DNA of 64,000 nucleotides from Kitasatospora sp. NBC_00458 (GTDB lineage: Bacteria; Actinomycetota; Actinomycetes; Streptomycetales; Streptomycetaceae). The DNA lies in contig NZ_CP107904.1 in assembly GCF_036013975.1 (NCBI RefSeq), positions 5,295,001 to 5,359,000 of the forward strand, in the 5' to 3' direction. The translations under genes and the position numbers were made by a program. The notes beneath the pieces are model-generated. The model searched no databases. It worked only from the letters and a program-made list of their open reading frames with translations, and was not told where the DNA came from. This document shows, in pieces, positions 37,111-44,619 of this stretch (position 1 is the stretch's first letter; every line of letters begins with the position of its first letter).

Positions 37111-37839
37111 ATGAGCGCCGGGGCACCGGACCCGGCCTCCGCCCCCGTGCCGGTCCGGGTGGTGATCGCGGACGACGAGCCGATGGTGCGCGCCGGTGTG
37201 CGGGCCGTGCTCACGACCGACCCGGGGATCGAGATCGTCGCCGAGACCGGGGACGGCCGGGAGGCGGTCGAGCTGGTCCGGCGGCACCGTCCGGACGTCG
37301 CCGTGCTGGACATCCGGATGCCCGGCACGGACGGCATCGCCGCCGCCGCCGAGATCCGCCGGGTGGCCGCCACCACCCGGACCGGGGCCCCCACCGGGAT
37401 CGTCATGCTGACGACGTTCGGCGAGGACGACTACATCCTGCGGGCCCTCGGCGGCGGTGCCAACGGCTTCCTGATCAAGTCGGGCGAGCCCGAGGAGCTG
37501 ATCGCCGGGGTGCGGGCGGTGGCGGACGGTGCCGCGTACCTCTCACCCAGGGTGGCCGCCCGGGTGGTGGCCCACCTCGCCGCCGGGACCGCCGGACCGG
37601 CCGACCGTCGCACCGCCGCCCGTGAACAGGTGGCCGGGCTCACCACCCGGGAGCGGGACGTGCTGGCGCTGGTCGCGGCCGGGCTGTCCAACGGTCAGAT
37701 CGCCCGCCGGATCGGCGTGGTGGAGGGCACCGTGAAGGGCCACGTGAGCTCCGTCCTGGCGCGGCTGGGGGTGGCCAACCGGGCGGCGGCCGCCGTGCTC
37801 GCCCACGAGGCCGGTCTGACCGAGGCCCCCCGGGCCTGA
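37111..37839 (+). CDS. NarL/LuxR-family response regulator
   Basis: The 242-residue product has a receiver domain (IADDEPMVRAGVRAVL, phospho-acceptor Asp in VAVLDIRMPGTDG, Lys in GFLIKSGEPEE). A LuxR-type DNA-binding domain follows (LTTRERDVLALVAAGLSNGQIARRI, then GTVKGHVSSVLARLGVANRAAAAV). It starts 7 bases after the kinase gene and forms a two-component operon with it. Its last 297 bases are overlapped antisense by the open reading frame of the PAP2 gene. Targets are unknown; the neighbouring phosphatase is a simple guess. Confidence 0.95.
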   Translation: MSAGAPDPASAPVPVRVVIADDEPMVRAGVRAVLTTDPGIEIVAETGDGREAVELVRRHRPDVAVLDIRMPGTDGIAAAAEIRRVAATTRTGAPTGIVMLTTFGEDDYILRALGGGANGFLIKSGEPEELIAGVRAVADGAAYLSPRVAARVVAHLAAGTAGPADRRTAAREQVAGLTTRERDVLALVAAGLSNGQIARRIGVVEGTVKGHVSSVLARLGVANRAAAAVLAHEAGLTEAPRA

Positions 37840-38811
37840 CGCCGGGACCCGGGGCCCGGCCGGGGGCGACGCTGCGGACGGGGCGGTTATGGCGGTCATG
37901 GCGGACGGGGCGGTCGCGGCGGACGCTGCGGGCGCCACCGGGACGGCCGGTGTGACGGGAGCGGGGCCCGGGGCCCGCAGCAGCGGGCCGAGCAACCGGA
38001 CCCCGCCCAGAGCGCCGACCGCCACCGTCGCCGGAGCGAGCAGGGCGACGACCACCGCCGCCGTGACCGTCCCGCCCAGGGCGGCCCCGGCGAGCACGTC
38101 GTGCGGGTAGTGCACGCCCGCCGCGACCCGCAGGGCGGCGGTGCCGAGGCCGACCGGGAGGACCAGCCAGGTCCAGCGCGGGCGCAGCAGCACCAGTCCG
38201 GCGGCCAGCGCGACGGCCAGGGTCGCGTGGTTGCTGGGGAACGACCAGTCCCCGGGCGGCGGGCACTCGGCGAGAGCGGTGGCCGGCAGACCGGACAGCG
38301 CGCGGCAGGGCCGTTCCTCGTCGATCACGACCTTCAGTGCCTCGCTCGCCGCGTACGCGAGGACCGTGCCGAGGCCGGTGAGCGCCACGCCCGCGACCGT
38401 ACGGGTGTCCCGTCGCCGCCGCGCCGTCCACCAGCAGAGCACCAGCAGCAGGCCCAGCACCAGCAGTCCGGCCTCGGTCGCGGGCTCCAGCAGCCCGACG
38501 AGCCGGTCCGGTGCGTCGGCGACGGCGTCCGCCACCCGCCGGTAGCCGGCGGCCGAGGCGCCGGCGACCACCCGGACCGGCTCGTCGCCGCCACCGCGCT
38601 CGGGCGCCAGAACGCCGACCAGGCCGGTCCCCAGCGCAGGAAGCCCGACCGCGAGGGCCACCCGCGCACCGGTCGTCCGCCCGCCCGCCGTCCGCCCGCC
38701 CGCCGTCCGTCTCCTGTCCGTTCGCTCCCCGGCCGCTCGCCTCCCGGGGGTGTCGGCCCGGCTCGCTCTGTCACCCCTGCTGTCCGTGTTTCCCCTGACC
38801 GTTTTCGACAT
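37543..38811 (-). CDS. PAP2-family membrane phosphatase, 3' end antisense to the response regulator
   Basis: This is a lipid- or polyprenyl-phosphate phosphatase-like membrane protein. The PAP2 signature is complete: KVVIDEERPCRAL (motif 1), FPSNHATLAVALAAG (motif 2) and RVAAGVHYPHDVLAGAALG (motif 3), within five to six helices. The product is 422 residues because no stop occurs until 37543. The last 98 codons lie antisense to the response regulator's DNA-binding region, and the C-terminal residues (GQTGLVGEHGGRRPVGHPQ and onward) look like antisense translation. ATG 38811 follows a TACCGT box at the leaderless distance. Real function probably resides in residues 30-290. Confidence 0.82.
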   Translation of the reverse strand: MSKTVRGNTDSRGDRASRADTPGRRAAGERTDRRRTAGGRTAGGRTTGARVALAVGLPALGTGLVGVLAPERGGGDEPVRVVAGASAAGYRRVADAVADAPDRLVGLLEPATEAGLLVLGLLLVLCWWTARRRRDTRTVAGVALTGLGTVLAYAASEALKVVIDEERPCRALSGLPATALAECPPPGDWSFPSNHATLAVALAAGLVLLRPRWTWLVLPVGLGTAALRVAAGVHYPHDVLAGAALGGTVTAAVVVALLAPATVAVGALGGVRLLGPLLRAPGPAPVTPAVPVAPAASAATAPSAMTAITAPSAASPPAGPRVPASGPGGLGQTGLVGEHGGRRPVGHPQPRQDGAHVALHGALHHADPAGDLTVGQPGRDQRQHVPLPGGEPGHLFTGGGATVGRSGGPGGEVGHHPGGHPG

Positions 38812-38818
38812 GATCGGG

Positions 38819-38824
38819 ACGGTA
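38819..38824 (-). promoter_or_regulatory. -10 hexamer TACCGT of a leaderless promoter
   Basis: Read on the minus strand, TACCGT lies 7 bases before ATG 38811, and no ribosome-binding site is present. Confidence 0.45.
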
Positions 38825-39047
38825 GGAGCAGTGGGCAGGCCACGGCCCGACCCGAAAGTCAGACGACGACCCCGACGATCGTCAGGGTTGACGCCCGGGT
38901 TGCTCCGTACGGATGACCCGTTCGGGCCACGGTCCGCGCCGGGGCCGCCGGCCCGGCCTAGGCTCGGGGCGAACGCCGGGCCGCTCGTGGCCTCGCCCCT
39001 CGCCGTCCCGCCGGGCCGTCGCCCCGGAAGCCTCCCGGAGGCCCGCC

Positions 39048-39647
39048 ATGCACCGTCGTCGGACCGCCGTCGCCGGTGCCCTGCTGGCCGCCGCGGCGTT
39101 GACCGCCTGCGGGAGCCCCGGGCTGACGGCGGGCACCGCGGCACTGCTCGGCGGTCGGCGGATCCCGGTCGGGGCGGTGGAGGCCCGGGTGGCCGAACTC
39201 CGGCACGTGACCGGCGGCGCGTCGGCAGACGCACGGCACGAGCCGGACGGGCTGGTCCGGCGGGCCGTCACCGACCTGGTGCTCGACGCGGTGGTGGCCC
39301 GGGCGGTGGCCGAACGGGGGCCGGCGGTCGGTGCCGCCGAGGTGGCGGCGGCCCGCGCGGCGGAGGAGGAACGGTACGGCGGCGGGGAGCCGCTGGTCAG
39401 GGCACTGGCCGCGCTGGGCGTACCGGGCGGGGCGATCGACGACTACGTCCGCCGACGGCTGGGCATCCGCCGCCTCGCCGCCGCGGCCGGTGAGGACGCC
39501 GGTACCCCGGCGGGCGACAGGGCGGTCCGCCGGGCGCTGGCCGCCGCCGCGACCGCCCTCCAGCTGCGCGTCAACCCCCGCTACGGGACCTGGGACCCGG
39601 ACCACGTCACGCTCGCCCCCACCACCCACCCCTGGCTGACCCGCTGA
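39048..39647 (+). CDS. SurA N-terminal-like lipoprotein
   Basis: The 199-residue lipoprotein has signal MHRRRTAVAGALLAAAAL and lipobox LTAC (Cys near 21). The mature part is helical with SurA/trigger-factor-like chaperone pattern (RRIPVGAVEARVAELRHVTG, GLVRRAVTDLVLDAVVARAVAERG, AIDDYVRRRLGIRRLAAAAG). It ends in RVNPRYGTWDPDHVTLAP, a conserved C-terminus in streptomycete members. There is no peptidyl-prolyl isomerase domain, so it is at most a chaperone. ATG 39048 has GGAGG. It precedes mazG on the same strand, as is usual in this family. Confidence 0.87.
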   Translation: MHRRRTAVAGALLAAAALTACGSPGLTAGTAALLGGRRIPVGAVEARVAELRHVTGGASADARHEPDGLVRRAVTDLVLDAVVARAVAERGPAVGAAEVAAARAAEEERYGGGEPLVRALAALGVPGGAIDDYVRRRLGIRRLAAAAGEDAGTPAGDRAVRRALAAAATALQLRVNPRYGTWDPDHVTLAPTTHPWLTR

Positions 39648-39669
39648 CCGCAGCAGGCGAGGCCGGCGC

Positions 39670-39765
39670 GGTGCGGAGCGGGAGGTCGGCGGGTCCGGCT
39701 TTCCGCGTGGTGGGTGTGGCCGGGTGCTCGGCGTGGTGCGGAGCGGGAGGTCGGCGGGTCCGGCT
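39670..39765. repeat. 31-base perfect direct repeat upstream of mazG
   Basis: An identical 31-base block beginning GGTGCGGAGCGGGAGG and ending GGGTCCGGCT occurs at 39670-39700 and 39735-39765, separated by 34 bases. It lies in the 284-base gap between the SurA-like gene and mazG. Confidence 0.85.
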
Positions 39766-39918
39766 AGCTGCGCCGGCGGGCGCGGTGGGGGTGGCCCGGC
39801 GGTTGTGGCCGGGGGTGCCCGGCGGGACGTGGAGCAGGGCGTCGGCGAGGTCGGCCGGCCGCTCGGGGCCGGGCCGGGGGGAGGCGAAACCCGGGAGCGG
39901 GGAGGCTGCGGTGCCGGG

Positions 39919-39924
39919 TAGGTT
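39919..39924 (+). promoter_or_regulatory. -10 hexamer TAGGTT of a leaderless promoter
   Basis: TAGGTT lies 7 bases before the GTG at 39932 and supports that start for mazG. Confidence 0.5.
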
Positions 39925-39931
39925 CGGGGGT

Positions 39932-40954
39932 GTGACGACGAATCCTCCGGGCGCGAAGCTGGTCCTCCTCACCACCACTCACCGGGTGGCCCCCGGCCTG
40001 CTCTCCTGGCCCGCCTGGGAGGCACTGCGGTCGGCGGGGCGGGTGCTCGCGGGGGACGCCGGGCATCCGCAGCTCGCTCCCGTGCGCCAGGCCGGCGTCG
40101 AGGTGGAGGTCGTGGCGCCCGGCTCCGCGCCGGCGCTGGCCAGGCTGCTGACCGGCCAGCCGGCCGGGGCGGGCCCGACGGTCTGGCTGGGCGGCCCGGA
40201 CGGCGATCCCGGGCTGACCGACGCGCTGGCGCGCCTCGCGGTGGAGCACGCGGGCGAGGTGCCGGAGATCGAGGTGCTGCCCGGCTCGTACGACCTGCCG
40301 GGCGCCCGCCTGCTGGACCTGGTCTCCGTGATGGACCGCCTCCGCTCGCCGGGCGGCTGCCCGTGGGACGCCGAGCAGACCCACGCCAGTCTGGTGAAGT
40401 ACCTGGTCGAGGAGGCCTACGAGCTGGTCGAGGCGATCGAGGAGGGCGACCGCGACACGCTCCGCGAGGAGCTGGGGGACGTCCTGCTGCAGGTCTTCTT
40501 CCACTCCCGGATCGCCGAGGAGCACCCCACGGACCCCTTCTCGGTGGACGACGTGGCGGGTGACATCGTCGAGAAGCTGATGTACCGCCACCCGCACGTG
40601 TTCGGGGACGCCGAGGCGGCGGGTTCGGCCGAGGTGGAGGCGAACTGGGAGACGCTGAAGGCCGCGGAGAAGTCGGATCGCGAGTCGGTGCTGGACGGCG
40701 TGCCGGCCGGGCTGCCGTCGCTGGCGTACGCGGCGAAGCTGGTGTCGCGGGTGCGCCGGTCCGGGTTCGGGGGCGTGCCGGACGAGGCGTACGAGCTGCC
40801 CGCGGAGCTCACGGCGGAGTCGGCGGGCGGGCTGCTGCTCGCGGTGGCCCAGCGCGCGCACGACGCGGGGGTGGACGTGGACGCGGCGCTGCGGGCGGCG
40901 GCACGCGGCTACCGCGACGCCGTCCGTGCGGCCGAGGGCCTCAAGCCCGAGTAG
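39932..40954 (+). CDS. mazG: Nucleoside triphosphate pyrophosphohydrolase MazG
   Basis: MazG hydrolyses (d)NTPs to monophosphates and cleans non-canonical nucleotides. The 340-residue protein has a variable N-terminal half. The MazG domain then runs from about residue 130: LLDLVSVMDRLRSPGGCPWDAEQTHASL, then EEAYELVEAIEEGD and LREELGDVLLQVFFHSRIAEE with the EExxE and ExxD metal ligands. EKLMYRHPHVFGDAE follows, and a second partial MazG-like part near the end (LPSLAYAAKLVSRVRRSGF). GTG 39932 is selected by the leaderless promoter. The neighbourhood is SurA-like, mazG, P450, rpf, eno. Confidence 0.95.
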   Translation: MTTNPPGAKLVLLTTTHRVAPGLLSWPAWEALRSAGRVLAGDAGHPQLAPVRQAGVEVEVVAPGSAPALARLLTGQPAGAGPTVWLGGPDGDPGLTDALARLAVEHAGEVPEIEVLPGSYDLPGARLLDLVSVMDRLRSPGGCPWDAEQTHASLVKYLVEEAYELVEAIEEGDRDTLREELGDVLLQVFFHSRIAEEHPTDPFSVDDVAGDIVEKLMYRHPHVFGDAEAAGSAEVEANWETLKAAEKSDRESVLDGVPAGLPSLAYAAKLVSRVRRSGFGGVPDEAYELPAELTAESAGGLLLAVAQRAHDAGVDVDAALRAAARGYRDAVRAAEGLKPE

Positions 40955-41052
40955 CCGACCGAGGCCGAGTAGTCCGCGCCGCCCGCGCGGCCCGAGCAGC
41001 CCGAGTAGCCCGTTCCGCCCGCGCGGCCGGCTCCGCCCGCGCCCCCGCCCCC

Positions 41053-41478
41053 TCAGACCCGCGCGACGTCCTCCACGGGCCGCCGCCGCTGCGCCGGGAC
41101 GACCTCGCCGATCGCCTCGCCGACCAGCGCGACCAGTTCCGCGAGCCGCTCCAGGTCGAGGTGGGCGGGCAGTTCGGCGAGCGAGACGATCCGCTCGCCG
41201 CCCGGTCCGGCCACACAGAACAGGTCGATCGGTCCCAGGTGCTTCTCGGCGGTGTCGACGAGGGCGGCGACGTCGCTGGGGCGGCGGATGTCGCCGCAGA
41301 CGCCGACGACCGGACAGCCCGGTCGGTCGAGCTCCGTCGCGAGGTCCTCGGCGATGCCGACCTGCTGGTCGGCGATGAGGAGCCCGGCGGCTCCGGCGGC
41401 CGTGAACCTGCGGGCGAGGTCGGCCCCCGACCCGCCGTTGAGTACTGCGATCACGACGACCGAACCGGTGACCCGCAT
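41053..41478 (-). CDS. Truncated short-chain dehydrogenase-like protein
   Basis: The 141-residue product has only the first half of an SDR Rossmann fold. Strand beta-1 and the glycine turn are VVVIAVLNGGSGADLARRF, where SDRs have TGxxxGIG. It continues with AGLLIADQQVGIAEDLA, the acidic turn GVCGDIRRPSDVAALVDTAEKHLGPIDLFCVAGPGG, and a degenerate helix (RLAELVALVGEAIGEVVPA). The catalytic Tyr-xxx-Lys half is missing. ATG 41478 has a good GGGAGGAG site and coding bias is normal, so it is probably translated. It could be a relic or a small NAD-binding regulator. It is divergent from the P450. Confidence 0.72.
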   Translation of the reverse strand: MRVTGSVVVIAVLNGGSGADLARRFTAAGAAGLLIADQQVGIAEDLATELDRPGCPVVGVCGDIRRPSDVAALVDTAEKHLGPIDLFCVAGPGGERIVSLAELPAHLDLERLAELVALVGEAIGEVVPAQRRRPVEDVARV

Positions 41479-41598
41479 GGTGTTGCTCCTCCCTGTGGGC
41501 GGCTCCGCACCGGCGCCCACGGACATCTTGCGGAGGATCGTAGGCACGTCCTGACCCCCCGCAACAGGGAATACCCCTCAGGTGACCAGGCTCACGCC

Positions 41599-41629
41599 TC
41601 CCGGGTCCGGAGTACACCCGGGATACCGT
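41599..41629 (+). promoter_or_regulatory. Inverted repeat abutting the P450 -10 box
   Basis: TCCCGGGT and ACCCGGGA (41599-41606, 41616-41623) form an 8-bp inverted repeat with a 9-base spacer, immediately followed by TACCGT (41624-41629). TACCGT is 6 bases before ATG 41636. A protein bound here would block RNA polymerase, so this is a likely repressor site. Confidence 0.5.
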
Positions 41630-41635
41630 CCTCCC

Positions 41636-42934
41636 ATGCCAGTTCAGCCCGCCTCCGACCGCCCTCCGCTCTTCACCTGGGAGTTCGCCGCCGACCCGTA
41701 CCCGGCGTACGCCTGGCTCCGGGAGCACGAGCCGGTGCACCGCACCACCCTGCCGAGCGGGGTGGAGGCGTGGCTGGTGACGCGGTACGCGGACGCCCGG
41801 CAGGCGCTGGCGGACGGCCGGCTCTCGAAGAACCCGGTGCACCACAGCGGGCAGGCGCACCGCACCGGCCGGGTGGGCATCCCGGGGGAGCGCCAGGCCG
41901 ACCTGATGACGCACCTGCTGAACATCGACCCGCCGGACCACACCCGGCTGCGCCGCCTGGTGTCGAAGGCGTTCACGCCGCGCCGGGTGGCGGCCTTCGA
42001 GCCCCGGGTGCAGCAGCTGACCGACCGGCTGATCGACGGCTTCGCGCAGCGCGGGAGCGCCGACCTCATCCACGAGTTCGCCTTCCCGCTCCCCATCTAC
42101 GCGATCTGCGACATGCTCGGGGTGCCGCCGGAGGACCAGGACGACTTCCGGGACTGGGCCGGGATGATGATCCGGCACGGCGGTGGTCAGCGCGGTGGCG
42201 TGGGGCGCGCGGTGAAGAGGATGCGCGCGTACCTGGCGGAGCTGATCCACCGCAAGCGGGCGGACCCCGGGGACGACCTGATCTCCGGGCTGATCCGGGC
42301 CAGCGACCACGGTGAGCACCTCACCGAGAACGAGGCCGCGGCGATGGCCTTCATCCTGCTCTTCGCCGGGTTCGAGACGACCGTCAACCTGATCGGCAAC
42401 GGCACCTACGCGCTGCTGCGCAACCAGGGGCAGCGGGCGCTGCTCCAGGATTCGATCGCCCGGGGCGAGAGCGGTCTGCTGGAGACCGGGATCGAGGAAC
42501 TCCTCCGCTACGACGGGCCGGTGGAGCTGGCGACCTGGCGGTTCGCGACCAGCCCACTGACCATCGGCGGAGTGGAGATCCCGGTCGGTGACCCGGTGCT
42601 GGTGGTGCTCGCGGCGGCGGACCGCGATCCGGCGCGGTTCGCCGACGAGAACACCCTCGACCTGGCGCGCGCGGACAACCCGCACCTGGGCTTCGGGCAC
42701 GGCATCCACTACTGCATCGGCGCCCCGCTGGCCCGGTTGGAGGGGAGGGCCGCGCTGGCCACCCTGCTCACCCGGCTGCCCGATCTGCGGCTCGCGGGCA
42801 GTCCCGGGGACCTGCGGTGGCGCGGTGGTCTGATCATGCGTGGACTTCGTGAACTTCCGGTGGAATTCACCCCGGAGAAAGCGCCCACGGAGGCTCCTAC
42901 CGGACCTTCCGCCGACACTCCGGCTGTCGGCTGA
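41636..42934 (+). CDS. Cytochrome P450 (CYP107-like)
   Basis: This is a soluble bacterial class-I heme monooxygenase of 432 residues. The I-helix oxygen-binding motif is FAGFETTVNLIGNG, with Glu-Thr in place of Asp-Thr. ExxR lies in IEELLRYDGPVE, the meander contains RDPARFADENTLDLAR, and the heme loop is FGHGIHYCIGAPLARLEG with the thiolate at C360. No ferredoxin or reductase gene is adjacent. Its position between mazG and the Rpf gene matches that of the sporulation-linked CYP107U1 of S. coelicolor as I recall it; orthology needs a tree. The start ATG fits the leaderless promoter. Confidence 0.94.
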   Translation: MPVQPASDRPPLFTWEFAADPYPAYAWLREHEPVHRTTLPSGVEAWLVTRYADARQALADGRLSKNPVHHSGQAHRTGRVGIPGERQADLMTHLLNIDPPDHTRLRRLVSKAFTPRRVAAFEPRVQQLTDRLIDGFAQRGSADLIHEFAFPLPIYAICDMLGVPPEDQDDFRDWAGMMIRHGGGQRGGVGRAVKRMRAYLAELIHRKRADPGDDLISGLIRASDHGEHLTENEAAAMAFILLFAGFETTVNLIGNGTYALLRNQGQRALLQDSIARGESGLLETGIEELLRYDGPVELATWRFATSPLTIGGVEIPVGDPVLVVLAAADRDPARFADENTLDLARADNPHLGFGHGIHYCIGAPLARLEGRAALATLLTRLPDLRLAGSPGDLRWRGGLIMRGLRELPVEFTPEKAPTEAPTGPSADTPAVG

Positions 42935-43075
42935 CCCGGCCCGCGACACGCTGACGGCGGGTCTCCGGCGCGCCTCTGTGCGTGGGTTGAACCACCATCA
43001 ACCCGGACATAGCGCCTCTGTTGGTGGGCAATCGATCGCCTGACGTGATTTCCGTGTGATACCGACGATATGAGC

Positions 43076-43105
43076 TTGTGATTGCTCCGCGGATCTGTCT
43101 ACTCT
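43076..43105 (+). promoter_or_regulatory. Promoter TTGTGA - 18 bases - TACTCT for the rpf transcript
   Basis: The two boxes lie directly upstream of the riboswitch and predict transcription from about 43112, with a leader of about 200 bases before the start codon at 43314. Confidence 0.6.
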
Positions 43106-43144
43106 CCCTGGAGTTCGCAGCTGCGAGCCCCGAGCACGGAACGC

Positions 43145-43300
43145 CGAGTCCTGCCCGCCGTGCCCCGGGAAACCGACCAGACCCTGGGCAGGGGCGGGGG
43201 AACCAGGTTTGTTGCCGTCCCCACGGCTTGGGGTGAAGCCGCCTCGTGCGGCCGGGCCACCTCCCGGTCCGAACCCGACAGCTCACCTCGCAGGCGTGCG
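43145..43300 (+). ncRNA. c-di-AMP (ydaO/yuaA) riboswitch
   Basis: The leader contains the conserved ydaO blocks in order: GGGAAACCGACC, GGGGAACC, a GGGTGAAGCC block and the highly conserved end CCGAACCCGACAGCTCACCT. CCTGC (43150) and GCAGG (43290) can close the outer stem. This riboswitch class binds cyclic di-AMP and usually turns off cell-wall hydrolase genes. An Rpf gene under such control is established in streptomycetes. Boundaries are approximate. Confidence 0.92.
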
Positions 43301-43313
43301 GAGAGGGACCTTC

Positions 43314-44285
43314 ATGCTGTTCGTTGGAAACGGCCGTCACCGTCGTCGCACCCAGACCGAGAAGGCCATCGCCGTAGCCGGTGTCGCCGGCGTCGGCCTG
43401 GCGATGCCGATCCTCAGCGCCACCGGCGCCTCCGCCGCCCCGGTCTCCACCTGGGACGCCGTCGCCCAGTGCGAGGCGGGCGGCAACTGGAGCATCAACA
43501 CCGGCAACGGCTTCTACGGCGGCCTGCAGTTCACCTCCAGCACCTGGAAGGCGTTCGGCGGCACCGCGTACGCGCCGCAGGCCAACCAGGCCTCCAAGGC
43601 GCAGCAGATCTCGGTGGCGGAGAAGGTCCTCGCCTCGCAGGGCCCGGGCGCCTGGCCGGTCTGCTCCAAGAAGGCCGGTCTGAGCAAGGGCGGCGCCCCG
43701 GCGTCGGTCGACACCTCGGCGGACTCCTCGGCGGACGCCAAGCCGGCGGCCCAGCAGCCGACGGCGCCGAAGCACGCCTCGCCGAAGCCCGAGACGCCGA
43801 AGCCCGCCCAGCAGCCGCAGCAGGCCCCGAAGCACGCCGCCCCCAAGCCGCAGGCCCAGCCGCAGCAGCAGGCCCCGAAGCCGCAGGCCGAGCAGTACGT
43901 GCAGCAGCGCGCCGAGCAGGCCCAGCCGCAGGTGCAGCAGAACGCGCAGGCCCCGTCGTTCGCCGGCAAGGCCGGCTGGGACGCCGACGCGAAGGTGTTC
44001 TGGTACCAGAACAACGGCGCCTGGTACTGGACCAGCCACCAGAGCGTCTACCAGCAGTACGCCGCCCCGGCCGCCGCCCAGAGTGCCCCGGCCGCCCAGA
44101 GCGCTCCGGCCGCCCAGCAGCGCGCCGGCCACGGCTACACCGTCCAGGCCGGTGACACGCTCGCCGGCATCGCCGCCGGCCAGGGCGTCTCCGGCGGCTG
44201 GCAGGCGCTGTACGACGGCAACCGCGGCACGGTCGGCGGCGACCCGGACCTGATCGTCCCCGGCCAGGTGCTGACCCTCGGCTGA
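43314..44285 (+). CDS. rpfA: Resuscitation-promoting factor (Rpf) cell-wall hydrolase with LysM
   Basis: This secreted lytic transglycosylase-like enzyme cleaves peptidoglycan and promotes spore germination. The 323-residue product has a signal peptide with cleavage after SAA near residue 41. The Rpf domain follows (STWDAVAQCEAGGNWSINTGNGFYGGLQF), with E54 as the catalytic Glu and a CEAGG...PVC disulfide. A linker of Gln/Pro/Lys repeats (APKPQAQPQQQ) spans 115-270. The C-terminal LysM domain is HGYTVQAGDTLAGIAAGQGV...LIVPGQVLTLG. ATG 43314 has GAGAGGGA upstream. Expression should fall when c-di-AMP is high, given the upstream riboswitch. Confidence 0.95.
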   Translation: MLFVGNGRHRRRTQTEKAIAVAGVAGVGLAMPILSATGASAAPVSTWDAVAQCEAGGNWSINTGNGFYGGLQFTSSTWKAFGGTAYAPQANQASKAQQISVAEKVLASQGPGAWPVCSKKAGLSKGGAPASVDTSADSSADAKPAAQQPTAPKHASPKPETPKPAQQPQQAPKHAAPKPQAQPQQQAPKPQAEQYVQQRAEQAQPQVQQNAQAPSFAGKAGWDADAKVFWYQNNGAWYWTSHQSVYQQYAAPAAAQSAPAAQSAPAAQQRAGHGYTVQAGDTLAGIAAGQGVSGGWQALYDGNRGTVGGDPDLIVPGQVLTLG

Positions 44286-44534
44286 TGCCGGTCCGCTCCG
44301 TCCGGCCCGCACGGTCCGTCCGGCCCGCTCCGTCCGTTCGGGCCGGGCCGGTTCGACCGGGCCGGGCCGTCCGGTCGACGGACCGGCGGCAGGGGGGCGG
44401 GGCCGGCCGGTCTCGTCCCCCTTCGTCCGGATCCGGCCCCTCCCCGTGGGTCAACCAGGTGAACTACCGGTGGGTAGCAGTGCCACACGCTGAGACGGGA
44501 CCGAGGCCGACGTGGCCCGGAGAGCCCGTGCGGT

Positions 44535-44540
44535 TAGGCT
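44535..44540 (+). promoter_or_regulatory. -10 hexamer TAGGCT upstream of eno
   Basis: TAGGCT lies 80 bases before the eno start. The rest of the 334-base rpf-eno gap (44286-44619) is rich in short CGG/CCG inverted repeats near 44340-44390 that may end the rpf transcript. No gene is seen in it. Confidence 0.45.
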
Positions 44541-44619
44541 CTGGTCGTAACGACTCCGCAATCGTCCGGCCGACAGCACCCCACCGTCAGCCGAACCGTC
44601 TTCCGCTAGGAGATGCCTC

